Source of the DNA: FEN-1297 sp021817845
GTDB lineage: Bacteria; Bacteroidota; Ignavibacteria; Ignavibacteriales; Ignavibacteriaceae
Length of the DNA stretch: 64,000 nucleotides
NCBI GenBank assembly: GCA_021817845.1
Contig: JAKAFW010000002.1
Coordinates: forward strand, 62,001-126,000
Direction: 5' to 3'
The notes beneath the pieces are model-generated. The model did no database searches. It worked only from the letters and a program-made list of their open reading frames with translations, and was not told where the DNA came from. Shown in pieces: positions 9,668-17,785 of this stretch; position 1 is the stretch's first letter; each line of letters begins with the position of its first letter. The position numbers were made by a program, and so were the translations under genes.

Positions 9668-10324
9668 TCAGTCGAGTTTCAGCATTTTATTATCAGAAGT
9701 ATAATCGATAATTTTCGGGTTTTGCAGGTGAGTAAGGTCATTTACTAAAATTTTTATCCGTTCGATTGATTGGGATATTACATTGAAGTCTTCAGCAAAG
9801 GATTTTTTCTCAATTTTTTCAATTTCTTCTTCAATATTATGGATAGAAACTACTAAACTACTTAAAGGGTTGTTAATCTTATGTCCGATTGTACAAGCCA
9901 TTTCGATAAGGGCTTTATTGTGCTCAATTTTAATTAGCTCGTTTTGGAGATTATAAATACGTATACCTGAACGAATCCGTGCAAGCAATTCCTGGTTTTG
10001 AACAGGTTTAACCAGAAAGTCGTCAGCTCCTAAATCAAGACCAGTAACTCTATCTTTTAAGGAAGCTCTGGCAGTGAGGATAATAAAATAAATGGATTTA
10101 AATTTTTCGTTTTTCTTAATCGTATTACAAAGCTCAAGACCGCTCATGACCGGCATAGTCCAGTCAGCAATTATCACTTGAGGCAAAACCTCATCGAGTA
10201 ATTTTAAAGCTTCTTGTCCATTTGTAGAGGTATAAACTTGGAAGTCGTTTTTTGTAAGAAGTTTATCGAGAATGAATAGAGTGTCTTTTTCATCTTCAAC
10301 TATTAGGATAGTATTCTTTTTCAA
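9668..10324 (-). CDS. REC-DHp protein: receiver plus kinase dimerisation domain without ATPase
   Basis: Residues 1-120 form a receiver domain (VEDE acidic pocket, phospho-Asp 54 in IADWTMP, Thr 84, Lys 106 in VKPV). Residues 135-200 resemble a DHp helix pair, with GHKINNPLSSL placing a His at 148, as in AHEINNPL of NtrB-like kinases. The protein ends at 218 with no ATP-binding domain. It therefore cannot self-phosphorylate but could pass phosphate between Asp and His, as Spo0B-like modules do. It overlaps the upstream REC gene by 4 nt. The phosphotransfer role is inferred. Confidence 0.82.
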   Translation of the reverse strand: MKKNTILIVEDEKDTLFILDKLLTKNDFQVYTSTNGQEALKLLDEVLPQVIIADWTMPVMSGLELCNTIKKNEKFKSIYFIILTARASLKDRVTGLDLGADDFLVKPVQNQELLARIRSGIRIYNLQNELIKIEHNKALIEMACTIGHKINNPLSSLVVSIHNIEEEIEKIEKKSFAEDFNVISQSIERIKILVNDLTHLQNPKIIDYTSDNKMLKLD

Positions 10325-10713
10325 TTTTTTATTTGTGTGTTTATTTTACTAATAAATAAATTAAAATCCACAATGGGTTTTGTTAAAACATCGTCAGCAA
10401 AGCTTCTTTTGAAAAAATCATCGCCTTCAATTTTCGCAGAATATGCAGTAACGATAATAATTGGAATATTTTCATACCTGGAGTTTCCTTTTATATAACT
10501 CGAAAGCTTAATTCCATCCATTTTTTGTCCATTAAGATATGAGTTCCTTAAACTAATATCCATGATAATCAAATGGATCTTTACATCTTCCAAAAGGTTT
10601 ATTATTTCATTTCCGTCTTCAAGTATATAATAATTATAACCCGCTTTTTTGAGAATATATTTATACAAAGTTATTGTTATCGGATCGTCTTCTATGACTA
10701 AAATATTTTTCAT
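10321..10713 (-). CDS. Single-domain response regulator
   Basis: A 130-residue CheY-like receiver with the acidic pair in VIEDDP, phospho-Asp 52 in IIMDISL, TAYS for the switch Thr, and LTKP for the conserved Lys. There is no output domain. A short insertion after the phospho-Asp (RNSYLNGQKMDG) lengthens the beta3-alpha3 loop, as in hybrid-kinase receivers. It overlaps the motB stop by 4 nt and the REC-DHp start by 4 nt, so it is translationally coupled on both sides. It probably works as a shuttle in the same relay rather than as the motor CheY. Confidence 0.87.
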   Translation of the reverse strand: MKNILVIEDDPITITLYKYILKKAGYNYYILEDGNEIINLLEDVKIHLIIMDISLRNSYLNGQKMDGIKLSSYIKGNSRYENIPIIIVTAYSAKIEGDDFFKRSFADDVLTKPIVDFNLFISKINTQIKN

Positions 10714-11486
10714 TCTTGGTTTTTCATATACTTAATAATAATACTAATTCTTCGATTTACAAAATTAAAAGGGTCTTTCGGGTCTCTCAACTCTCTATCG
10801 GCATATCCTCTTACCTCAAAAATTTGGTTATCAGGAAGATTGCCGGAAGTCAAAGCGCGCCTGGCAGAGTTAGCCCTATCAGCGCTTAATTCAAAATTTG
10901 TATAACCGTTTGTTCCCCCGGAATATGGACGGGCATCCGTATGCCCTTCAATAATAATATAATTTGGCAATTTAGCTAATTCGTTTCCTATTTTTCTTAA
11001 AAGAAGTTCGGCTTCCTTAGTTAGCTTTGCAGTACCAATTTCAAAAAATAAATTTTTTGCGGCTTCCACCAATTCAATTCTTAGCCCTTCTTTAACAAAT
11101 TCAATTTTAATTTGTCCCGTCAAGTTACTAAACTCAGAATCTTTGGATAAATCACCAATAATTTTATCGCCCATTTTTTTAAGAATTTCGACTTCTTTTT
11201 CCCGTGCGTCCTGTAAACTCATCTGGTCAGTTTTAATTAAGGACGGGGTATTTCCTTGAAGTATGTTCTGTCCTTTATTTGAAAAGCCAATCGGGTTTTT
11301 AAAATAATTTGCTACAAGTTTTCTTACGTGTTGATCTTGACCCATCACCCATAAAACAATAAACAAAGCCATCATTGCCGTAACGAAATCTGCATATGCA
11401 ACTTTCCATGCTCCGCCATGATGTCCCCCCGAATGCTTTTTTATTTTTTTTACTATCCGGGGTGGTATGTCAGTTCCTAATGACAT
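10710..11486 (-). CDS. motB: MotB stator protein (proton-type sequence)
   Basis: A 258-residue protein with a short basic N-terminus, one transmembrane helix starting GAWKVAYADFVTAMMALF (ion-binding Asp 33), a plug/linker region, and a C-terminal OmpA-like peptidoglycan-binding domain (IEGHTDARPYSGG, LSADRANSARRAL). It anchors the MotA-MotB stator to the cell wall. The WKVAYADFVTAMMA helix resembles proton-driven MotB of enterobacteria rather than the sodium-driven PomB/MotS type. It follows motA after 2 nt. Confidence 0.93.
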   Translation of the reverse strand: MSLGTDIPPRIVKKIKKHSGGHHGGAWKVAYADFVTAMMALFIVLWVMGQDQHVRKLVANYFKNPIGFSNKGQNILQGNTPSLIKTDQMSLQDAREKEVEILKKMGDKIIGDLSKDSEFSNLTGQIKIEFVKEGLRIELVEAAKNLFFEIGTAKLTKEAELLLRKIGNELAKLPNYIIIEGHTDARPYSGGTNGYTNFELSADRANSARRALTSGNLPDNQIFEVRGYADRELRDPKDPFNFVNRRISIIIKYMKNQE

Positions 11487-11488
11487 TG

Positions 11489-12343
11489 TTAACTTTTTCC
11501 TCTAACATAATTTTCTAACTCTGAAAATGTAGGCCTTTCGTCAGAGAAAATAGTTCTTCGCGCAATTTCAATAGCAATAATTGGAGGATTGCCTTTAGCA
11601 TACGCAACAATACAAGCCTTAATGGTGGTGAATAAACGCATTCTTGTTTCCATATTATGTTCAATATTTGCGGCGAGCGGATTTACAAACCCATAAGCAA
11701 GCAACACACCCAGAAAAGTTCCGACTAAAGCTGCAGCAACGTGATGCCCTACTACTTCAGCCCCTTTATCAATAGATGCCATTGTAACAATAATTCCTAA
11801 AACCGCTGCGACAATTCCTAAGCCGGGCAAAGAATCCCCTACTCTTGCTAAGGCAGCGGGGACAGGTTTGGATTCAATTTCAAGAGTTTCAATTTCAGTA
11901 TCTATTAATTCTTCTAACTCATGCGGCGGAACACCACCGGAAAGCATTACTTTCATTGTATCGGCAAAAAAATTCCTGGCTAGATCATTATTAACAAACT
12001 TCTTATTTACTGAAAGAATTTGGCTCGTACGGGGATCTTCGACATGTTTTTCGATTGCTAATAGTCCATCTCTTTGCGCAACAAGAAACAATTCGTTAAA
12101 CGATTTTAGCAATTCCAAATAATCCTTTTTTGTATAATTTTCAGATTTAATGGCTTTCGGAATTTCCGCAAATATTTTTTTCAGAAGGCTAATTGGGGAG
12201 GCTATTAATAAGCTTCCCACAGCTGCTCCACCGATGGTGATTAACTCTGCATATTGAAGAAGCAGTAAAAAATTCCCTCCGGCTATAAAGAAACCGACAA
12301 CTATTGAAAGAATTACAACAAAAAATCCAATAATAACGAACAT
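11489..12343 (-). CDS. motA: MotA stator protein
   Basis: A 284-residue protein with four membrane helices (about 1-22, 28-50, and two between residues 165 and 220) and a cytoplasmic domain carrying the torque-generating charged region. VGDSLPGLGIVAAVLGI and ALVGTFLGVLLAYGFVNPLA are the proton-type MotA signatures with the channel Pro. With motB it forms the 5:2 stator unit. It follows the REC-HPt gene after 1 nt, an arrangement that ties that regulator to the stator. Confidence 0.94.
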   Translation of the reverse strand: MFVIIGFFVVILSIVVGFFIAGGNFLLLLQYAELITIGGAAVGSLLIASPISLLKKIFAEIPKAIKSENYTKKDYLELLKSFNELFLVAQRDGLLAIEKHVEDPRTSQILSVNKKFVNNDLARNFFADTMKVMLSGGVPPHELEELIDTEIETLEIESKPVPAALARVGDSLPGLGIVAAVLGIIVTMASIDKGAEVVGHHVAAALVGTFLGVLLAYGFVNPLAANIEHNMETRMRLFTTIKACIVAYAKGNPPIIAIEIARRTIFSDERPTFSELENYVRGKS

Positions 12344-12344
12344 T

Positions 12345-13070
12345 TTATCCCTCTGATTTCTTTAACGACACTTCAATTTCTCTAACTGCTGTAAAAACCT
12401 GATCGCACATCACTCTTAGCTTTTCCCAGTTCAAATATTTCCCTCCAAGTTGATCTTCTATAACACTTCCTAACAGACTAAGATTTGGGTATCCCATGGT
12501 TCCACCGATTCCTCTAATTTCATGCATAATAAACTTCAGGGTATCATGATCACCTTCGTCAAGGGCTCTTAATATATTTTCTTTTTTTTGAGGAAAAGCT
12601 GACAGGAAATATTCTCCCAATTCTCTTTTAATATCTTTTATTTCATTATTTGAAAACAAATTTGGCTTCTTCAATTTAGCTAAAAAATCTTCTCCAAAAA
12701 TTTCAGCAACATTTTTTAAGATAATTTCACGTTGCAGCGGTTTGGAAATTACTCTATCTGCCCCGTTCTCGATAGCAGTAACTACGTTGGATCTATTAGT
12801 GTTACCACTAATTACAATTACGGGGATATTTTTAAGATTATCCAACACCTTAATAACTTGCAGCATTTTAATACCATCAAAGTTTGGCATTAAAAGATCG
12901 AGAAAGATTAATGCAGGTTTGTTAACAGCAGCCTTTTGAATACCATCTAATCCATCATGACTTGTTAAAACTTCAAGATTAAAATCGCTAAAAAATGTTT
13001 TTAAAGTATGGCAGATTAAATCAGAATCATCAACAATAAGTATTGTCGTTTTTCCTTGTTCAACTTTCAT
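12345..13070 (-). CDS. REC-HPt phosphorelay protein
   Basis: A 241-residue two-domain protein. Residues 8-128 are a receiver (DDSD pocket, phospho-Asp 58 in FLDLLMP, SGN, Lys 110 in SKPL). Residues 145-235 form a four-helix HPt-like domain with HEIRGIGGTMGYPNL, giving phospho-His 183 in the HxxxGxxxxxG pattern. Such proteins relay phosphate between Asp and His. It overlaps csrA by 11 nt and is 1 nt ahead of motA. A likely chain is PAS kinase to a REC, then via HPt to a final regulator; the order is inferred. Confidence 0.85.
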   Translation of the reverse strand: MKVEQGKTTILIVDDSDLICHTLKTFFSDFNLEVLTSHDGLDGIQKAAVNKPALIFLDLLMPNFDGIKMLQVIKVLDNLKNIPVIVISGNTNRSNVVTAIENGADRVISKPLQREIILKNVAEIFGEDFLAKLKKPNLFSNNEIKDIKRELGEYFLSAFPQKKENILRALDEGDHDTLKFIMHEIRGIGGTMGYPNLSLLGSVIEDQLGGKYLNWEKLRVMCDQVFTAVREIEVSLKKSEG

Positions 13071-13314
13071 TATTCAATTTTCTAATATTATTTAAACGCA
13101 GTTTCGAGAGATCTTTAGGTTTATTACTGCTGTTTTGTAAAGCCTCAATTGTTACCTGCTTAATTTTTTGATAAATCTCGCTCCGGAAAATCTCAACATT
13201 ATTAGGAGCTGCAATGCCAAGTTTTACTTGGCCTTCAGAAATTGAAAGAACTTTGATTGAAATTTCAGAGCCGATCTTAATTTCCTCATCTATTTTCCTG
13301 GTTAATATGAGCAT
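13060..13314 (-). CDS. csrA: CsrA translational regulator
   Basis: An 84-residue CsrA/RsmA protein starting MLILTRKIDEEIKIG, with VKLGIAAP and IYQKI in the usual places. CsrA dimers bind GGA-containing hairpins in mRNA leaders and block translation; in many flagellated bacteria the target is flagellin mRNA. The gene lies 12 nt downstream of fliW, whose product sequesters CsrA. The C-terminal tail is longer than in E. coli (61 residues), as in FliW-regulated CsrA. Its last codons overlap the next gene by 11 nt. Confidence 0.95.
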   Translation of the reverse strand: MLILTRKIDEEIKIGSEISIKVLSISEGQVKLGIAAPNNVEIFRSEIYQKIKQVTIEALQNSSNKPKDLSKLRLNNIRKLNNES

Positions 13315-13326
13315 AATTTTCCTGCG

Positions 13327-13710
13327 CTATTCTTCTTTGAATAAATTATAATTCACCGGATATTTTTCACTATCCAGTATTTTTTGAAATCCTGTTTTAT
13401 TTGTTTGGTTAATATAAACAGGGGCTTTCAAATTAATCGAGATATTTAAGATGTCAGGATTCATTGTAACAATTCCGAAAGCTTCGTGTTCATTCTCCAG
13501 GGGATATTTATCATCAATCACCCTAACGCCAACAAGCGGGAATGCAATTTCCGGTTCTTCCACAGAATTCAGCCAATAGAAAAAATCATCGTCAACTTTT
13601 ATAAGCAAATAATTCTTTAGATTTTCAAATCCAAAAATTCCGGTACTAAAATTAATCATTAATTCCGGACTAAACTCAATTTCGCCAAATTGTCTTGTGT
13701 TAATTTTCAT
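13327..13710 (-). CDS. fliW: FliW flagellar assembly factor, CsrA antagonist
   Basis: A 127-residue protein with FliW hallmarks: FGEIEFSPELMINFSTGIFGFENL at the N-terminus, a PLV segment, and NLKAPVYIN near the middle. FliW binds either flagellin or CsrA, so it couples flagellin export to flagellin translation. Its place next to csrA is the classic arrangement. The flagellin that should take part is not in this window. It lies 5 nt after the MotS-like gene. Confidence 0.93.
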   Translation of the reverse strand: MKINTRQFGEIEFSPELMINFSTGIFGFENLKNYLLIKVDDDFFYWLNSVEEPEIAFPLVGVRVIDDKYPLENEHEAFGIVTMNPDILNISINLKAPVYINQTNKTGFQKILDSEKYPVNYNLFKEE

Positions 13711-13715
13711 AGCCT

Positions 13716-14531
13716 TTACTTTTTTATTATTACAATATCAACTCTTCTATTTGTTGCTCTACCTTCAGGCGTAGCATTTGAATCAATCGGTTTGTATTCG
13801 GAGTAACCTATGATTGAAATCTTCTCCGGGTTTAGCTCTTCATTTTTAATTAGATAATAAGCTGTATTTAATGCCCGTGCAACCGAAAGATGCCAGTTTG
13901 AGGGAAAGGCAGACGTATTAATTGGTACATTATCAGTGTGACCCTCGACTCTAATATCATTCGGTAATTCTTTCAAAATTTTAGCTAACCTATTAAGAAT
14001 CATTAAAGAACCATCTGCTAAATTTGCACTTCCGGATGCAAATAAAATATCGTCCAAGAGGTGAATCGTAATACCTCTTGCATTTTGTTCTAGTCTGATT
14101 GAGTTATTATAATGATACTTATCAATAAGTTTAGTTAATTCAGCCTTCAAACTTAATTCCGGAACGGAAGGTTTATTAACAATATTATTATTAAGAGCTA
14201 CAATCTTGCTCCGGTTTCCAAAAATATCGCCTGCTGCATTGACAACTCTTTGATATTTGTGCGCATCAATATTTGAAATTGCATAAAGAATAATAAACAA
14301 TCCCAGCAGAAGAGTAATTAAATCTGCATAAGTAATTAAATAACGATCCTTATCGCCGCTTTCATGGAAAGGCGATTCTTCAAATTCTAAGGAGTCATCA
14401 GTTCTAATTGTTCTCTTTGCGGAAGCAGGCTTATTAGCCTTGCTTTTACTATTGAGGGTATCTCCCCGCTCTGTAAGGCTAAAATACCTTCCAGCGAGAT
14501 TTCCATCATATGTTTTTCTTCCAGATGACAT
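13716..14531 (-). CDS. motB: Second MotB-type stator protein (MotS/PomB-like)
   Basis: A 271-residue OmpA-family stator protein. The membrane helix begins DRYLITYADLITLLLGLFII with ion-binding Asp 70, a sequence closer to MotS of sodium stators than to the other MotB here. The OmpA-like domain (VEGHTDNVPINTSAF, LSVARALNTAYYL) ends the protein. The first 48 codons overlap the end of motA in another frame. No in-frame ATG, GTG or TTG exists between the motA stop and the membrane helix, so the long overlap seems real unless a rare start such as ATT (residue 42) is used. Confidence 0.9.
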   Translation of the reverse strand: MSSGRKTYDGNLAGRYFSLTERGDTLNSKSKANKPASAKRTIRTDDSLEFEESPFHESGDKDRYLITYADLITLLLGLFIILYAISNIDAHKYQRVVNAAGDIFGNRSKIVALNNNIVNKPSVPELSLKAELTKLIDKYHYNNSIRLEQNARGITIHLLDDILFASGSANLADGSLMILNRLAKILKELPNDIRVEGHTDNVPINTSAFPSNWHLSVARALNTAYYLIKNEELNPEKISIIGYSEYKPIDSNATPEGRATNRRVDIVIIKK

Positions 14532-15166
14532 TTTTTTAACTTATCGCCAATTGGTAACCATAAAATATTTGCACTAAAAACGCCCCAAAGTGTGGCAATA
14601 AATGCCGAGGCAATATTTTTAATTAAAGAATTTGGATCTCCGCCTGCATTTGCAAGCGTCATTATCAAGCCCATAACAGTGCCGATAATGCCCATTGTTG
14701 GAGCATAGCCGCCCATTTTCGTAAAAATAAAAATGTTTGAGTAATGACGTTCTTGCATTGATTTTATTTCCAAAGATGCAAGGCTTAGCAAAGAGTCAGC
14801 GTCAGTTCCGTCGATAGCATACCTCAATAATTTTTTTGGAAAGACATAATCAATCATGTCTAATCTTTTTTCGATGGAAAGAAGACCTTCCTTCCTTGAT
14901 ATTATCGAAATATCTATCAAATTATTTATAAGTCTGTGTAAATTATATTTATTGGGAAAGTAAGCCAATTTAGTTAGCTTCAAAATATTTTTGAACTTTT
15001 CAAACCCAAACCCAATAATCACAGTCGAAAATGTTCCCCCAAAAACAATGATCAAAGGAGGAATCAAGAAGAGGGCGCTAAAAGTCCCTCCTTCCAAAAA
15101 GAAAGCTCCGAATATTGAAAGTATTCCTAAAGCTAAACCACTTAGTGTGCTAAGTTTTCTAATCAT
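14387..15166 (-). CDS. motA: Second MotA-type stator protein (MotP/PomA-like)
   Basis: A 259-residue MotA-family protein with four membrane helices. MGGYAPTMGIIGTVMGLI and IASAFIATLWGVFSANILWLPIGDKL are the paired pore helices. The C-terminal segment EGILALQSGEIPSIVKARL is standard for MotP/PomA, so the protein naturally extends to its stop at 14387. That end overlaps the partner gene by 145 nt. Together they form a second stator unit, possibly with different ion selectivity from the motAB pair 2 kb away. Its start overlaps flgL by 4 nt. Confidence 0.92.
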   Translation of the reverse strand: MIRKLSTLSGLALGILSIFGAFFLEGGTFSALFLIPPLIIVFGGTFSTVIIGFGFEKFKNILKLTKLAYFPNKYNLHRLINNLIDISIISRKEGLLSIEKRLDMIDYVFPKKLLRYAIDGTDADSLLSLASLEIKSMQERHYSNIFIFTKMGGYAPTMGIIGTVMGLIMTLANAGGDPNSLIKNIASAFIATLWGVFSANILWLPIGDKLKKCHLEEKHMMEISLEGILALQSGEIPSIVKARLISLLPQREQLELMTP

Positions 15167-16419
15167 AAGTAATTCAATAATGAATTTGAGCTGACCATAG
15201 CCGCCATGTGGTAAATATCCTGAAGAACATTTTGTTGATTCTGAAGGTCAACAACCGATTTAGCAACATCGACTCCCTGAACATTTGAAATCATACTTTG
15301 TAATTGAGTTTGTTGGTTTGTTAACAAGGTTTTTGAATTGCTAAGTTGGTTAGTATTGTTGCCGGCTTTAGCAATATTGTCTAAAAGCCTGTTATTAAAA
15401 TCTGTTATTGCTTGAATTTGAGCAGCAGTCGGTTTTGTTCCGGCTTGAAGATTATTTCTTACCGCAATCAAAGTATTAAAAATATCCGTAGTTTGGTTAG
15501 CAGAAGTTGATAAAGATGAGGTGCCTGTGTTTTCATTTATCCCAGTTGGATCAAAAGTAAAATAGATATTTTTAGAAGGGAGGTTAATTTGAATCGGAGC
15601 AGGTGTTTGCCCGTTTACTGTTTGCAGTGAACCATTAGCTAAATTAAATACAAATGATTTTGGTGCCGGCGGTTGAGCAAGGACAGTATTTCCGCTGCCG
15701 TCAACAATGTCGTAAGTCATTGAATAAGTATCTGCTGCGGTCTTCGTATAATTTGTTTTGAAAGTATATTGCGTTCCTGCAGTATCGTAAACGCTTGTTT
15801 GGCTTGAAACTGTAGCACCGACAGCAGTTGTGGGATCAATATTTCCGTTTTGAGAAAGAATCGTTCCGAAAACTTCAGAGCCGCTCATATTTATTTTCTG
15901 CAAAACATTCTGAGATGTTCTGATTGATTGCGAACCGGATACATCGGTATTTACGCCAACGGAAGAATTACCGGGAGAAAGGCTGTAAGGCACCGACGCA
16001 AAATCTGTCCCGCCAAAAACATATTTCCCATCCGATTGTGAATTAGCCAGATCCAATATTGTCTGTAGAGATTGATTCATTTTATTTGCATAGTTAGTAA
16101 GATCTGTATTGCTAACCGTTGCACTGTTCACCGAGGTAAGTTGCGTTAAATCCGTGGTTATTTCATTTTGAATACTTTGCATCGCGTTAGTAGTATCAGT
16201 GACAAACGAAGTTGCACTATCGATATTACTTGAATATGTAGTCATCTGATCTAATTGACTATTCCAGCTAAGCAATTCACTCGTGCCGGAAGGCGAGTCT
16301 GACGGCTGTTGAATTTTATTACCAGTAGCCAATTGATTCTGAAGAGTCGTCACATTATTTTTTATTGTATTTAGATTATTAAGATAATCCGTATTAAAAA
16401 TACTGTCTGATATTCTCAT
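15163..16419 (-). CDS. flgL: FlgL hook-filament junction protein with a hook-like insert
   Basis: A 418-residue flagellin-like junction protein. The N-terminal helix (MRISDSIFNTDYLNNL, then LQNQLATGNKIQQPSDSP) and the C-terminal helix (ILYLNS-type end VSSNSLLNYL) are the D0/D1 coiled-coil parts. GKYVFGGT near residue 131 is the usual FlgL motif. Between about residues 209 and 295 lies a beta-rich insert beginning VYDTAGTQYTF, which resembles the D2 domain of the FlgE hook protein in this window. It links hook to filament together with FlgK and is 4 nt downstream of flgK. Confidence 0.93.
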   Translation of the reverse strand: MRISDSIFNTDYLNNLNTIKNNVTTLQNQLATGNKIQQPSDSPSGTSELLSWNSQLDQMTTYSSNIDSATSFVTDTTNAMQSIQNEITTDLTQLTSVNSATVSNTDLTNYANKMNQSLQTILDLANSQSDGKYVFGGTDFASVPYSLSPGNSSVGVNTDVSGSQSIRTSQNVLQKINMSGSEVFGTILSQNGNIDPTTAVGATVSSQTSVYDTAGTQYTFKTNYTKTAADTYSMTYDIVDGSGNTVLAQPPAPKSFVFNLANGSLQTVNGQTPAPIQINLPSKNIYFTFDPTGINENTGTSSLSTSANQTTDIFNTLIAVRNNLQAGTKPTAAQIQAITDFNNRLLDNIAKAGNNTNQLSNSKTLLTNQQTQLQSMISNVQGVDVAKSVVDLQNQQNVLQDIYHMAAMVSSNSLLNYL

Positions 16420-16423
16420 AATT

Positions 16424-17785
16424 TTATACCACCATCGCTATTAGAGTATCCAACATCTGGCTTGCAATCGACATTATTTTGGCAGATGCATCATAAGATT
16501 TTTGATATTGAATTACATTGGACATCTCTTCGTCCGTGGATACGCCGGAAATAGAAGCCTTTTGTGTTTGCAATTGTTTTAGGACCAATTGATACGATTG
16601 AGCCGAATTAGTAGCACTTTGAGTATCATTTCCTATTTTTGAAATTAGCTGATTATAAGTATCAAGCAAAGAGGTACCGTTTGCATTTTTTTGATTAATA
16701 AGGTTTGCAATATTTAAGGCTATATTTCCGTTTCCCGCAGTCCCATCACTGGACACCGCAATTTTATTAGGGTCTTGTACAATTGCCGGATTTATTGTCA
16801 GAGTGCCACTCTGATAGCTACTAAAGAAATTGACCGAGGTTTGCGGGGGATTGTTTATAGTATAGCCCGTAGAATGCTGAGCATTTACACTGTTCATCAA
16901 ATTATTTACATAACCATCAAGCGATGATTGATACGACGGAATTGTATTATCATACATATCGGTTAAAGCAAAGAGTGTACCGCCATTCAATGAAGCAGTA
17001 GCTGAGCCGTCTGTGGTAGTTAGACTAATCTTTCCGTTAGTATTTGATAATTGAAGCTGAGTATAAGTCGCTCGATCCGCAACAAAAACTCCGCCGATTG
17101 ATACTTGAGCAGAGTTACCCGAGTCAAAACTAATATTAACATTGGCAATATTGCTTAAATCATTAAGCACTTTATCTCTTTGATCCAGCAAATCATTAGG
17201 TTGCTGTCCTGAGTTTTGCGCTTGAAATATTTGAGCGTTGAGATTTTGAACCTGTTTAATATCGGCGTTTAGTTGAGTTACCTGCCCATTGGCTTCGGAA
17301 GTCAAATCGGATTTTACGGAATTCAATCCATCGTTAATATTTTGGATTTGGCTGCTTAAATTTTGCGCTGCCTGTATTACATTATTTCTTAGAGCAGTAG
17401 AATTTGGAGTTACAGAAAGCTGTTGCCATGAGTTAAAAAATGCCGTGCTAAGGCTCGATAAGCCGGTGGACGAAGGTTCCGAGAATAGCTGCTGAACCTG
17501 GTTAAGAATAGTACTTCGTTGATTATTATCAGAATATTTTTGGTTATTTGTTCTTATCTGGCTGTTAGTCAACGTATCTGAAGCGCGCTGAATACTTCCA
17601 AGTTCAACACCAGTACCAAATATATAATTCCCTAATTGCTGGGGTTGTGACGGAGTAAGAACAACTTGCTGCCTTGAATAATCCGTGTTTGAGGCATTAG
17701 CGATATTATTAGATGTAACATCAAGCGCTTCCTGGTATGCTGCGAGACTTTTTTGCGATATGTCAAATACACTACTTATACTCAT
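16424..17785 (-). CDS. flgK: FlgK hook-associated protein 1
   Basis: A 453-residue axial protein. The N-terminus has the rod/hook signature AYQEALDVTSNNIANASNTDYSRQQVVL, and the C-terminus has VSTDEEMSNVIQYQKSYDASAKIMS, both typical of FlgK D0. The middle is Ser, Asn and Gln rich, as in exported axial proteins. It sits between hook and FlgL. At 453 residues it is shorter than enterobacterial FlgK (about 547), as in many non-proteobacteria. Its start abuts flgN, the chaperone gene, with no intervening base. Confidence 0.94.
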   Translation of the reverse strand: MSISSVFDISQKSLAAYQEALDVTSNNIANASNTDYSRQQVVLTPSQPQQLGNYIFGTGVELGSIQRASDTLTNSQIRTNNQKYSDNNQRSTILNQVQQLFSEPSSTGLSSLSTAFFNSWQQLSVTPNSTALRNNVIQAAQNLSSQIQNINDGLNSVKSDLTSEANGQVTQLNADIKQVQNLNAQIFQAQNSGQQPNDLLDQRDKVLNDLSNIANVNISFDSGNSAQVSIGGVFVADRATYTQLQLSNTNGKISLTTTDGSATASLNGGTLFALTDMYDNTIPSYQSSLDGYVNNLMNSVNAQHSTGYTINNPPQTSVNFFSSYQSGTLTINPAIVQDPNKIAVSSDGTAGNGNIALNIANLINQKNANGTSLLDTYNQLISKIGNDTQSATNSAQSYQLVLKQLQTQKASISGVSTDEEMSNVIQYQKSYDASAKIMSIASQMLDTLIAMVV

